From Desulfuromusa sp. (GTDB lineage Bacteria > Desulfobacterota > Desulfuromonadia > Desulfuromonadales > Geopsychrobacteraceae), in contig JAGGWI010000215.1 in assembly GCA_021157505.1 (NCBI GenBank), positions 1-18,970 on the forward strand: a stretch of 18,970 bases of DNA, written 5' to 3'. The notes under the pieces were generated by a model. The model was not told where the DNA came from, did no database searches, and saw only the letters and a list, made by a program, of their open reading frames with translations. A program made the translations under genes and the position numbers. Shown piece by piece: positions 1 to 6,975 of this stretch. Each line of letters opens with the position of its first letter. The stretch's first letter is position 1.

Positions 1-846
1 AAAGTTGTTGTGACCGGGATGGGAAAGTCCGGATTAATTTGCCAGAAAATTGCGGCAACCTTGGCTTCAACTGGAACCCCGACTTTTTTTCTCCACCCCG
101 CTGAAGGGATCCATGGTGACCTCGGGATGTTGTCGAGAGGGGATACTGTTATTGCTGTTTCCTACTCCGGTGAAACTGAAGAGGTTAATCGAATTCTACC
201 GGTGATCAAGCGGATGGGATTACCGCTGATTGCAATGTCCGGCAACGCACAGAGCACCCTGGGGATCGCCGGAGATGTCCATCTTGATATCAGTGTTGCT
301 GAAGAGGCCTGCCCCTTAGGATTGGCTCCAACCGCCAGTACCACGGCAACATTGGCTATGGGTGATGCCCTTGCAGTTGCTCTCCTGGATGCCCGTGGTT
401 TCAAGGAGGAGGATTTTGCCCTTTTCCATCCTGGCGGCACCCTCGGGAAAAGGCTGCTGCTACGAGTTGAAGACTTGATGCACGTTGGTGACGAGATTCC
501 ACTGGTGACACTGGAGACCCTGTTGCGCGATGCCCTGTTTGAGATTACCAGCAAAAAATTAGGAGTCACCGGTATTGTTGATACTCAGGGGGTTCTGGTG
601 GGAGTTTTTACTGACGGTGATCTGCGCCGGATTATGCAACTGGGTCTGGAGTGTTTGCAGCAACCGATCCAGCAGGTGATGGTCACTGAGCCGAAGCGGA
701 TTTTACGGAAAAATCTCGCCGCGAAGGCACTGCAAATCATGGAAGCGCATTCGATCACCTCACTGTTTGTTTTTGCTGATGACCAGGGAGAGACCCCGGT
801 CGGTATTGTCCATCTGCATGATTTGCTTAAATCCGGGGTGGTTTAA
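1..846 (+). CDS. kdsD: Arabinose-5-phosphate isomerase (KdsD/KpsF family), 5'-truncated by window edge
   Basis: Interconverts D-ribulose 5-phosphate and D-arabinose 5-phosphate, the first committed step of KDO synthesis for lipopolysaccharide; cytoplasmic. The frame is open from base 1 (K-V-V-V-T-G-M-G-K-S-G), so the start lies upstream. Compared with the usual length of about 320-330 residues, roughly 40-45 N-terminal residues are missing. The visible part has the SIS sugar-isomerase fold (TGMGKSG, then STGTPTFFLHPAEGIHGDLG, then SYSGETEE), the conserved FHPGGTLGKRLL segment at the end of the SIS domain, and two C-terminal CBS domains beginning near DLMHVGDEIP and VMVTEPKRI. Its stop overlaps the kdsC start by one base (TAATG), which suggests translational coupling. 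Family assignment is secure. The choice between kdsD and the capsule paralogue kpsF rests on the kdsC-lpt neighbours. Confidence 0.95.
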   Translation, partial: KVVVTGMGKSGLICQKIAATLASTGTPTFFLHPAEGIHGDLGMLSRGDTVIAVSYSGETEEVNRILPVIKRMGLPLIAMSGNAQSTLGIAGDVHLDISVAEEACPLGLAPTASTTATLAMGDALAVALLDARGFKEEDFALFHPGGTLGKRLLLRVEDLMHVGDEIPLVTLETLLRDALFEITSKKLGVTGIVDTQGVLVGVFTDGDLRRIMQLGLECLQQPIQQVMVTEPKRILRKNLAAKALQIMEAHSITSLFVFADDQGETPVGIVHLHDLLKSGVV

Positions 847-1379
847 TGGAGAAGCAACTGGCTAAAATCAAACTACTGTTGCTCGATGTCGATGGGGTCC
901 TGACCGATGGTCGGATCATCTATGATAATCACGGAAATGAGTTGAAAGCGTTTGATGTCAAGGATGGACATGGACTGAAAATGTTGCAACGAACCGGGAT
1001 CAAGGTTGGTATTATTACCGGCCGTTCATCCGCTGTCGTCACCCGTCGGGCTCGGGAGCTGGGAATCGAAATTCTTTACCAGGGAGCTTTGCGCAAGTTG
1101 GAACCTTATCTGGAGATTCTTTCTGCAGAGGGGCTGATAGATGAGCAGGTCGCCTATATCGGTGATGATCTTGTCGATCTGCCAATTTTGCACCGGGTCG
1201 GATTCAGTGCAACTGTTGCAGATGCTGTTGCCGATGTTTTTCCTTATGTCGATTATATCGCAACGCATCCCGGTGGCTGTGGTGCAGTCAGGGAAATTTG
1301 TGATCTGTTGTTACGAGCTTCAGGTCAGTGGGATAAATTAACAAAAAAATATTTTGACCCTGGTTTCATGACGGACTGA
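846..1379 (+). CDS. kdsC: 3-deoxy-D-manno-octulosonate 8-phosphate phosphatase (KdsC)
   Basis: Hydrolyses KDO-8-phosphate to KDO and phosphate, a late step in making the inner-core sugar of LPS; cytoplasmic tetramer in characterised homologues. The 177-residue protein is a short C0-type HAD phosphatase without a cap domain. The nucleophile motif LLLDVDGVLTDG has Asp14 and Asp16, motif II is IITGRSS, and the Mg-binding motif is YIGDDLVDLP. The C-terminal segment HPGGCGAVREICDLLL is typical of KdsC, where the C-terminus closes the neighbouring active site. Length fits the family. The start ATG overlaps the kdsD stop, and the gene's own stop overlaps the lptC start (TGATG), so the three are almost certainly one transcript. 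Confidence is high from motifs and neighbours together. Confidence 0.96.
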   Translation: MEKQLAKIKLLLLDVDGVLTDGRIIYDNHGNELKAFDVKDGHGLKMLQRTGIKVGIITGRSSAVVTRRARELGIEILYQGALRKLEPYLEILSAEGLIDEQVAYIGDDLVDLPILHRVGFSATVADAVADVFPYVDYIATHPGGCGAVREICDLLLRASGQWDKLTKKYFDPGFMTD

Positions 1380-1948
1380 TGTTTAATTTTCGGCGCTTGC
1401 TAGCTCTTCTTATTTTGATTTCCAGTGTCGTTTTAACGACAGTTATTTATCGTCACCTGCAGCAGCAGAGCCCGAAAGAGCTCCTTAGCATGTTGCCGGA
1501 AAACATTGATCTTGCACTTTCAGACCTCCATTATACCCAAAGTGAAGACGGTCGACGGCGCTGGACTCTCGATGCCGATACTGCAGAATACGAGCGCGAT
1601 AGCGGTCTGGCAAAACTCACGGCAGTCAGGCTGCTGTTTTATGAAGCAGGACAATTTGGTGATATCAGCTTGCAGGCGGAGCAGGGACAATTAGCGCAGG
1701 AGACACGTCAGGTTGACGTTTGGGGGAATGTCATAATAGTCACTGATCGCGGCGAGAAACTTTTTACCGAGCGGTTACATTATGATGATCAGATTCGTCA
1801 GTTGAGCACTGAAGAGCCAGTCCGGTTTCTTTCTCCCGATCTGGAATTGACCGGTACCGGGCTACAGATCGATATCGATCAGGGTCGCATGCTGGTGAAG
1901 GATAAGGTGCGGGTGTTGTTGTATCCGGCAGTCGAGGAGAAGAAATAA
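1379..1948 (+). CDS. lptC: LPS export system periplasmic protein LptC
   Basis: Membrane-anchored component that receives LPS from the LptBFG transporter and passes it to LptA across the periplasm. The 189-residue protein begins with one hydrophobic segment (about residues 5-24, LLALLILISSVVLTTVIYR), followed by a periplasmic beta-rich region. Segments such as GRRRWTLDADTAEYERDSG and VDVWGNVIIVTDRGEKLFTERLHYD are typical of the LptC/YrbK (DUF1330-unrelated, OstA-like beta-jellyroll) fold. Primary sequence in this family is weakly conserved, so the name depends partly on position: exactly between kdsC and lptA, as in many proteobacteria. The start overlaps the kdsC stop, and the stop is directly followed by the lptA ATG. 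lptF and lptG are not in the window. Confidence 0.9.
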   Translation: MFNFRRLLALLILISSVVLTTVIYRHLQQQSPKELLSMLPENIDLALSDLHYTQSEDGRRRWTLDADTAEYERDSGLAKLTAVRLLFYEAGQFGDISLQAEQGQLAQETRQVDVWGNVIIVTDRGEKLFTERLHYDDQIRQLSTEEPVRFLSPDLELTGTGLQIDIDQGRMLVKDKVRVLLYPAVEEKK

Positions 1949-2452
1949 ATGATGGCTAGATGGTTCCTGTTGATAGTGCTTGGTACTTTATGCTGTTGTA
2001 TCCCGGCTACCTTTGCGGACGAGGTTGAGCCGGAACTGGATCGAAATCAGCCGATTGAAATCACGGCACGACAATTGGAAGTATTGCAACTACAGCGGCA
2101 ATCTATTTTTACCGGGGATGTGGTCGTAAAGCGAGGGGAGATGACTCTCAATGCGGAGAAACTGATTATCTATCTGCAGCAGAGTGGAGATGAGGTTGAT
2201 CGCCTGGAAGCAATTGGGAAGGTGCGCGTTGTTGAACTTGACCGGACTGCCACTGCAGAGAAGGCCATTTTTCATCAACAGGAAGAGGTCCTGGTTTTAA
2301 CCGGTAATGCCGTGGTTGTCGATGGGTTGAATACAATTTCAGGAGATGAAATGACCCTTTTTATGAAAGAAGACAGGATTGTGATTAAAGGTTCTGAAAA
2401 AAATCGGGTTAAGGCGGTTATTGTTCCTGCAGAGAAAAAGGAAAAACCGTGA
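1949..2452 (+). CDS. lptA: LPS transport periplasmic protein LptA (OstA-like)
   Basis: Periplasmic bridge protein that polymerises to carry LPS from LptC to the outer-membrane LptD/E translocon. The 167-residue precursor has a Sec signal peptide (residues about 1-23: MMARWFLLIVLGTL, cleavage likely after ATFA before DEVEPE). The mature protein has OstA repeats: PIEITARQLEVLQLQRQSIF, FTGDVVVKRGEMTLNAEKL, and NAVVVDGLNTISGDEMTLF. The start is the first of two tandem ATGs; GAGGAG at 1934-1939 gives a 9-base spacing to it and 12 to the second. The two cysteines in the signal region do not form a lipobox, so a lipoprotein is unlikely. The stop overlaps the lptB GTG start by four bases. Confidence 0.93.
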   Translation: MMARWFLLIVLGTLCCCIPATFADEVEPELDRNQPIEITARQLEVLQLQRQSIFTGDVVVKRGEMTLNAEKLIIYLQQSGDEVDRLEAIGKVRVVELDRTATAEKAIFHQQEEVLVLTGNAVVVDGLNTISGDEMTLFMKEDRIVIKGSEKNRVKAVIVPAEKKEKP

Positions 2453-3174
2453 GTAGAGTTCTTAAAGCCACCGATTTGTATAAAACCTATGTCGGGCGTG
2501 AGGTTGTCTCCGGGGTCAATCTGGAAGTTCACTCCGGGCAAGTCATTGGTCTGCTGGGCCCCAATGGTGCCGGTAAAACAACCAGTTTTTATATGGTGGT
2601 CGGGTTGGCAACGCCGGATAAGGGGAGAGTTTTTCTGGACGATCGGGATATCACTGATCTGCCCATGTATCGGCGTGCGCGTCTCGGGATCTCTTATCTG
2701 CCACAGGAAGCTTCGGTCTTTCGCAAGTTGACAGTGGCGGACAATTTACTGGCAATTATTGAAACTCTGAAACTGACCAAAGGGGAGCAGCAACAGCGGC
2801 TGAAAAAGTTGCTGGATGACTTGAATATTGGTCATATCGCTGATTCGAAGGGATATGCCCTCTCCGGGGGAGAGCGTCGTCGGGTTGAAATTGCCAGATC
2901 ACTGGTGCTGGATCCGGCTTTTTTGCTGCTGGATGAGCCCTTTGCCGGAATCGATCCGATTGCAGTGATCGATATTCAGACGATTATTTCCCAGCTTAAA
3001 GAGCGCGGAATTGGTATTCTTATTTCTGATCATAATGTTCGCGAAACCCTCGGGGTCTGTGACCGTGCTTATATCTTGAATCAGGGGAAAATGCTTGAAT
3101 TTGGAACTCCTGAGGAGATTTCTGCAAGTCCTGTCGCGCGGGAAATTTACTTAGGGGAAAAGTTCAGACTCTAA
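2449..3174 (+). CDS. lptB: LPS export ABC transporter ATP-binding protein LptB
   Basis: Cytoplasmic ATPase that powers extraction of LPS from the inner membrane with LptF and LptG (not in this window). All ABC elements are present: Walker A GPNGAGKTT at residues 37-45, Q-loop region YLPQEASVF, signature LSGGERRR from residue 138, Walker B LLLDEP with Asp162 and catalytic Glu163, and H-loop ISDHNVRET. The LptB-specific stretch PMYRRARLGISYLPQE is clear. 241 residues is the family length. The start is GTG, overlapping lptA by four bases (GTGA), with the purine-rich AAAAAGGAAAA upstream. An 88-base gap containing inverted repeats separates it from rpoN, the same gene order seen in many proteobacteria. 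Confidence 0.97.
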   Translation: MSRVLKATDLYKTYVGREVVSGVNLEVHSGQVIGLLGPNGAGKTTSFYMVVGLATPDKGRVFLDDRDITDLPMYRRARLGISYLPQEASVFRKLTVADNLLAIIETLKLTKGEQQQRLKKLLDDLNIGHIADSKGYALSGGERRRVEIARSLVLDPAFLLLDEPFAGIDPIAVIDIQTIISQLKERGIGILISDHNVRETLGVCDRAYILNQGKMLEFGTPEEISASPVAREIYLGEKFRL

Positions 3175-3185
3175 TTGATTATCAG

Positions 3186-3245
3186 GGCAGACAGTGTCTG
3201 CCACATAGTTTCAAAATTGTAGATATGTTTGGCAGCTACTCTGCC
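3186..3245 (+). promoter_or_regulatory. Paired inverted repeats in the rpoN leader, one matching a sigma-54 promoter core
   Basis: The 88-base lptB-rpoN gap holds two short dyads. The first is perfect: GGCAGAC (3186-3192), loop AGT, GTCTGCC (3196-3202). The second is GGCAG (3231-3235), loop CTACT, CTGCC (3241-3245). Both share the GGCAG/CTGCC arm, so the 3' arm of the first could instead pair with the 5' arm of the second; such exclusive pairing is a hallmark of attenuator-like leaders. The second dyad also reads TTGGCAG-N5-CTGCC, with GG and GC ten bases apart as in -24/-12 sigma-54 promoters. Transcription from it would start near 3256, only about 7 bases before the rpoN ATG, which argues against a productive promoter. 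No T-run follows either stem. Function is inferred only. Confidence 0.35.
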
Positions 3246-3262
3246 TTGGGAAAAATAACTTT

Positions 3263-4717
3263 ATGGCTCTTGAACTTCGACTACAGCTAAAACTCAGTCA
3301 ACAACTGGTGATGACACCCCAACTGCAGCAGGCAATCAAATTATTGCAGTTGTCGCGGATGGAACTGGTTGATGTTGTGACTGAAGAATTGGCCGAGAAT
3401 CCACTGCTTGAAGAGGGGGTCGAGACAAAAGAGGAGCATGAAGAGGGGGTCGCTAACCTTGAGGGGGAAGCGGTCACTTTGACGGATGCTGCTCCCGAAC
3501 GGGAAGTCAAAGCTGAATCCGAGGGAATGAACGATATCGACTGGCAGACCTATCTTGAAGGCTACAGTCTCAACAGCAGTGATACTCGCAATAGCTATGA
3601 AAGTCCTGAGGATCGGCCTTCTTACGAAAGCTTGTTGACTCGTCAGGAGAGCCTGAAGGATCACCTGATGTGGCAGCTTAGTCTTTCTTCATTCACAGTT
3701 GCTGAACGCCTGGCTGCCGCTGAAATTATCGGTAATCTGGATGATATCGGTTACCTTCGTGCGAGTTTGGAAGAGATGGCGGAAACTTCAGAAACTGATC
3801 TGGAGGTGTTTGAGTCCGCTCTTAAACGGGTGCAGCAGTTTGACCCGGCAGGGGTCGCTGGTCAAAACCTTCGGGAATGTCTCCTGTTGCAACTGGATCG
3901 ACTGGCACTATCAGATTCTTTGGCTGCCACCATTTTACGTGATTTTATTGTTGAACTTGAAGGGCGTAAATATCAAGTGATCGCTAAAGCACTCAAAGTT
4001 TCTCTGGATGAGGTGCTGAATGCTGCAAAAATGATCTCCAGTCTCGACCCACGACCCGGAAGAGCTTACAATGAGGAGGATGTTCACTACATCTCTCCAG
4101 ATATTTTTGTCCATAAGGTCGGTGATGAATATGTTGTGACACAGAATGATGATGGTCTGCCGAATCTACGGATCAACTCTTTTTACCGCAATGCATTAAC
4201 TGATTCAAAATCTGTTGATAAGAAAGCCGGGGAGTATATTCAGGAGAAAATGCGCAGTGCGGTCTGGCTGATCAAGAGTATCCATCAACGTCAGCGCACC
4301 ATTTATAAGGTCACCAAAAGTATTGTCAAATTTCAGCGGAAATTTTTCGATCATGGAATTGAGTACCTGAAGCCTCTCGTCCTTCGTGATGTTGCTGATG
4401 ATATTGAGATGCATGAATCAACGGTCAGTCGAGTGACAACGAACAAATATGTGCAGACGCCACAGGGGTTGTTTGAACTGAAGTATTTCTTTAACAGTGG
4501 GATCAGTACCGCTGATGGCGACGCAATAGCCTCGGAGAGTGTCAAGAGTCGTATCAAAGAGATTATCGCTGTAGAAAATCCAAAAAAACCATATTCGGAT
4601 CAGAAGATTGTTGCTCTTCTGGAGGGACAGGACATTAATATTGCTCGCCGTACTGTCACCAAGTATCGGGAGATGCTTGGTCTTGGCTCGTCAACAGAGC
4701 GAAAAAGGTTATTTTGA
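3263..4717 (+). CDS. rpoN: RNA polymerase sigma-54 factor RpoN
   Basis: Directs RNA polymerase to -24/-12 promoters and needs an AAA+ enhancer-binding protein to start transcription. The 484-residue protein has all three regions. The Gln/Leu-rich N-terminal activator-contact region (residues about 5-50) includes LRLQLKLSQQLVMTPQLQQ and AIKLLQL. An acidic linker follows (about 50-110, Glu-rich with VETKEEHEEG), then the core-binding domain (FDPAGVAGQNLRECLLLQL) and the C-terminal DNA-binding domain with a helix-turn-helix (MHESTVSRVTTNKYVQTP). The RpoN box is at residues 461-470 (ARRTVTKYRE). Length is normal. The Shine-Dalgarno sequence is weak (TTGGGAAAAA) and lies just after the second leader dyad. 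A stem-loop after the stop (4726-4756) may separate it from hpf. Confidence 0.98.
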   Translation: MALELRLQLKLSQQLVMTPQLQQAIKLLQLSRMELVDVVTEELAENPLLEEGVETKEEHEEGVANLEGEAVTLTDAAPEREVKAESEGMNDIDWQTYLEGYSLNSSDTRNSYESPEDRPSYESLLTRQESLKDHLMWQLSLSSFTVAERLAAAEIIGNLDDIGYLRASLEEMAETSETDLEVFESALKRVQQFDPAGVAGQNLRECLLLQLDRLALSDSLAATILRDFIVELEGRKYQVIAKALKVSLDEVLNAAKMISSLDPRPGRAYNEEDVHYISPDIFVHKVGDEYVVTQNDDGLPNLRINSFYRNALTDSKSVDKKAGEYIQEKMRSAVWLIKSIHQRQRTIYKVTKSIVKFQRKFFDHGIEYLKPLVLRDVADDIEMHESTVSRVTTNKYVQTPQGLFELKYFFNSGISTADGDAIASESVKSRIKEIIAVENPKKPYSDQKIVALLEGQDINIARRTVTKYREMLGLGSSTERKRLF

Positions 4718-4725
4718 TGTGCTGT

Positions 4726-4756
4726 ATAGCTGTTTTTACCCCTGAAAAACAGCTAT
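4726..4756 (+). terminator. Long perfect stem-loop after rpoN, probable weak or bidirectional terminator
   Basis: A perfect 12-base-pair inverted repeat, ATAGCTGTTTTT (4726-4737) and AAAAACAGCTAT (4745-4756), encloses the 7-base loop ACCCCTG and begins 8 bases after the rpoN stop. The stem is A/T-rich. The downstream T content (GTTTGACTTTTCC) is interrupted, so it may stop only part of the transcripts, or protect the 3' end of the upstream mRNA. On the minus strand the same stem is also not followed by a strong T-run. Confidence 0.5.
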
Positions 4757-4780
4757 GTTTGACTTTTCCGTGGCGAACAG

Positions 4781-4809
4781 ATGCCTTGGGGATGATTCTG
4801 CGTTATAGT
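4781..4809 (+). promoter_or_regulatory. Possible sigma-70 promoter for hpf
   Basis: TATAGT at 4804-4809 matches the -10 consensus at five of six positions. The hexamer 17 bases upstream, ATGCCT (4781-4786), matches -35 at only three of six. It lies after the rpoN stem-loop and about 52 bases before the hpf ATG, a sensible place for a separate hpf promoter. The evidence is position plus a good -10 element only. A sigma-54-like TGGCGA...TGCC sits just upstream, but its spacing is one base short. Confidence 0.3.
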
Positions 4810-4861
4810 TAGATTAATCCAGATTCCATGCCGGAGTCTGTTGAAGCAAGGAGGCTGCCCT

Positions 4862-5410
4862 ATGCAAATTGCCGTAACCTTCCGTCACATGGAGAGCAGT
4901 GACGCCCTTCGCAGTTATGTGGAAGAGAAACTTGCCCGGGTTAAAAAGTACATCGAAGAGCCAATTGATGCCCAGGTCGTTTTGTCGGTGCAGAAAAAAA
5001 TAAATCATCGAGCCGAGGTGGTCATGGTTGCCAAAGGGTTGACCATGAAGAGTTCCGAGAGTAAGGAAGATATGTACGCTGCTATCGATTTAATGGTAGA
5101 TAAAATCGAGCGGCAACTGAAGCGTTATAAGGATAAGCTGAAGCGGCATAAAGGGGATAGTGGAATTCAACGGCGGTTGGAAAAGACTATTTATGCGGCA
5201 TCAAGTGTTGATGATGGAAGTGACAGTCCTGAAATTATCCGCAGCCACTCATTTTTTGTCAAACCGATGTCGGTGGAAGAGGCGGTTATGCAGATGGATC
5301 TTCTGGATAAAGAATTTCTGGCTTTTACCGATGACAACTCTGAAGAAATGCATGTCGTCTATCGGCGCAAAGACGGAAATTATGGTTTGATCGTTCCCCA
5401 GAGGAGTTAA
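4862..5410 (+). CDS. hpf: Long-form ribosome hibernation promoting factor (HPF)
   Basis: Binds the decoding region of 30S subunits under starvation and, in the long form, dimerises ribosomes into inactive 100S particles. From ATG 4862 the protein has 182 residues. The N-terminal S30AE domain (about 1-95) begins MQIAVTFRHMESSDALRSYV and includes VVMVAKGLTMKSSESKEDMYAAID and a basic KLKRHKG end. A linker is followed by a C-terminal dimerisation domain (about 125-182) with HSFFVKPMSVEEAVMQMDLL and FRN-like VVYRRKDGNYGLIVP. The start is set by AAGGAGG at 4848-4854, 7 bases before the ATG; an in-frame TTG at 4841 has no such site. Placement between rpoN and ptsN matches the conserved proteobacterial cluster. 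A stem-loop with a T-run follows its stop. Confidence 0.96.
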   Translation: MQIAVTFRHMESSDALRSYVEEKLARVKKYIEEPIDAQVVLSVQKKINHRAEVVMVAKGLTMKSSESKEDMYAAIDLMVDKIERQLKRYKDKLKRHKGDSGIQRRLEKTIYAASSVDDGSDSPEIIRSHSFFVKPMSVEEAVMQMDLLDKEFLAFTDDNSEEMHVVYRRKDGNYGLIVPQRS

Positions 5411-5422
5411 TGTATATTGCGG

Positions 5423-5463
5423 TGGGTCTTTTTCTTGAGATGAGATCAAGACCCATATTTTTC
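5423..5463 (+). terminator. Rho-independent terminator-like hairpin between hpf and ptsN
   Basis: TGGGT (5423-5427) pairs with ACCCA (5451-5455), and an inner CTTGA/TCAAG pairing closes a 7-base loop. The 5' arm carries an extra run of about six pyrimidines as a bulge. TATTTTT follows, ending near 5463. It starts 13 bases after the hpf stop. Because ptsN, hprK and the PTS genes lie just downstream with no strong promoter visible in the 28 remaining bases, partial readthrough (attenuation) is as likely as full termination. Confidence 0.6.
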
Positions 5464-5490
5464 TATTTCTGACCTGATAAGATTGTGATT

Positions 5491-5952
5491 ATGAAAATAT
5501 CTGAACTATTGGATTCAAGGGCGATTGTTGCCGATTTAAAAGCTAAAGATAAACCTAAAGCCCTGATTGAACTGACCGACTCATTGATCTCCTGTGAGCC
5601 CTCTTTGAGCCGGGATGATGTTATTGCTGTTCTGCAAGAGCGAGAGAGGCTTGGCAGCACCGGAATCGGTGATGGTGTAGCAATTCCTCACGGTAAATTA
5701 GCGGGAATTCCCGAGCTGAAACTGGTTTTTGGGCGGAGTCATTCGGGAGTTGATTTTGAATCAATGGATGGACAACCAGCACATCTGTTCTTCTTGCTGA
5801 TTGCTCCTGAGGAATCAGTCGGTGTCCACCTGAAGACTCTGGCTAGAATTTCCAAATTATTGAAAGATGTTGCGGTTAGAAAAAAACTGATGGAAGCTCC
5901 TGACCAGCAAGCTATTTACCAGGTTATTCTCGACCAGGAGGAGCAAGTTTGA
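5491..5952 (+). CDS. ptsN: PTS IIA-like nitrogen-regulatory protein PtsN (EIIA-Ntr)
   Basis: Phosphoacceptor protein of the fructose/mannitol EIIA family. It carries no sugar but regulates processes such as potassium transport and nitrogen/carbon balance according to its phosphorylation state. From ATG 5491 it has 153 residues. The phosphorylated histidine is His67 within GIGDGVAIPHGK, followed by the family core (SGVDFESMDGQPAHLFFLLIAPEE) and the helix VGVHLKTLARISKLL. An in-frame GTG at 5485 would add two residues; neither start has a clear Shine-Dalgarno, and an extended -10-like TGATAAGAT (5475-5483) lies directly in front. It is the usual member of the rpoN-hpf-ptsN cluster. No GAF-containing PtsP is in the window, so its donor could be the local EI/HPr (inference). 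Confidence 0.94.
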   Translation: MKISELLDSRAIVADLKAKDKPKALIELTDSLISCEPSLSRDDVIAVLQERERLGSTGIGDGVAIPHGKLAGIPELKLVFGRSHSGVDFESMDGQPAHLFFLLIAPEESVGVHLKTLARISKLLKDVAVRKKLMEAPDQQAIYQVILDQEEQV

Positions 5953-6000
5953 TTTTAAAAAGTCTCTTACTGGTTCTGTGACCGATCAGGTTCTGAAACT

Positions 6001-6975
6001 ATGCCAAAACTTACCATTCAGGAAATGCTTGATGAAAAGGAGTCTGGGCTTGATCTGGAGCTGTTGTCCGGTGCCGGGGGGTTAGCCAACACAATTTCTG
6101 TTCCAAGAATTCAGAAACCCGGACTTGCTCTGGCCGGTTATACCGACAGTCTGCACCCCGATCGAGTGCAAATAATTGGCTCCACTGAACTGAGTTTTCT
6201 GACCACCATGCCCAGGGCTGAAGCTGTTGAAAAAGTTCGTGGCCTCTGCCGTCAGAACCTTTCTTGCTTGATCATTACTAAAAATCAGGAAGCCCCGGAT
6301 TATCTCATTGAATTTACTGAGGCTGGCAATACACCACTCCTTAGAACTAAACATCTCAGTTCTAATTTTATCGCCCTCCTGACCCGTTTTTTAGAAGAAC
6401 GTCTGTTGCCAACATCAACCCTGCACGGAGTGCTGGTGGATATTCTTGGTGTCGGTGTCCTGATTCAGGGTAAAAGCGGAGTCGGGAAAAGTGAGTGTGC
6501 CCTTGAGTTGATTCTGCGTGGTTATCGTCTGGTTGCTGATGATATTATCAAGGTACGATTTAAGCTCCCTGCGGTCATTTTTGGTGAAGGAATGGACCTG
6601 CTTCACTATCATATGGAAATCCGGGGGCTGGGTATTCTTAATATCAAGCATCTCTTTGGTGTTGCTGCCATTCGGGAACGGAAAAAGATCGATCTGGTCG
6701 TTGAGTTAGTCAAGTGGGAAGATGATAAAGAATATGATCGTCTCGGTTTAGAAAAACAGACATTCAATATCCATGGGGTTGATCTGCCATTTGCACAGAT
6801 ACCGGTTGCTCCAGGGCGGAATATTGGTACCATCGTTGAGGTTGCGGCACGCAATCAGCTATTGAAAGAGATGGGTTATCACAGTGCCCGTGAATTTCAG
6901 GAAATGCTGGAAAAACGTATGGCTGAAGCGGCACATTTGCACTCACATAATATTATTGGGGATGATTTGGAATGA
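6001..6975 (+). CDS. hprK: HPr kinase/phosphorylase (HprK)
   Basis: Phosphorylates HPr on Ser46 with ATP or pyrophosphate and reverses this by phosphorolysis, so setting how much HPr is free for sugar transport. The 324-residue protein has the N-terminal domain (about 1-130, with PRIQKPGLALAGY and IIGSTELSFL) and the C-terminal kinase domain. His142 (TSTLHGVLVDILG) and Walker A at 157-164 (GKSGVGKS) are followed by LVADD (Asp180-181). The HprK signature MEIRGLGILNIKHLFG spans about 205-220, and PGRN ends at 274. Length is as in full HprK/P, not the shortened sensor-kinase form of alphaproteobacteria. The start ATG has only a weak upstream AGG. The gene overlaps rapZ by four bases (ATGA). The target Ser46 is intact in the HPr encoded downstream. 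Confidence 0.96.
   Translation: MPKLTIQEMLDEKESGLDLELLSGAGGLANTISVPRIQKPGLALAGYTDSLHPDRVQIIGSTELSFLTTMPRAEAVEKVRGLCRQNLSCLIITKNQEAPDYLIEFTEAGNTPLLRTKHLSSNFIALLTRFLEERLLPTSTLHGVLVDILGVGVLIQGKSGVGKSECALELILRGYRLVADDIIKVRFKLPAVIFGEGMDLLHYHMEIRGLGILNIKHLFGVAAIRERKKIDLVVELVKWEDDKEYDRLGLEKQTFNIHGVDLPFAQIPVAPGRNIGTIVEVAARNQLLKEMGYHSAREFQEMLEKRMAEAAHLHSHNIIGDDLE

Noticed and set aside
4771..4785. Sigma-54-like TGGCGA...TGCC upstream of hpf
   Set aside because: The GG-to-GC gap is nine bases instead of ten; sigma-54 promoters are strict about this spacing.
5972..5995. Direct repeat GGTTCTG twice, 17 bases apart, before hprK
   Set aside because: Seven-base repeats are expected by chance, and there is no dyad or known operator similarity.
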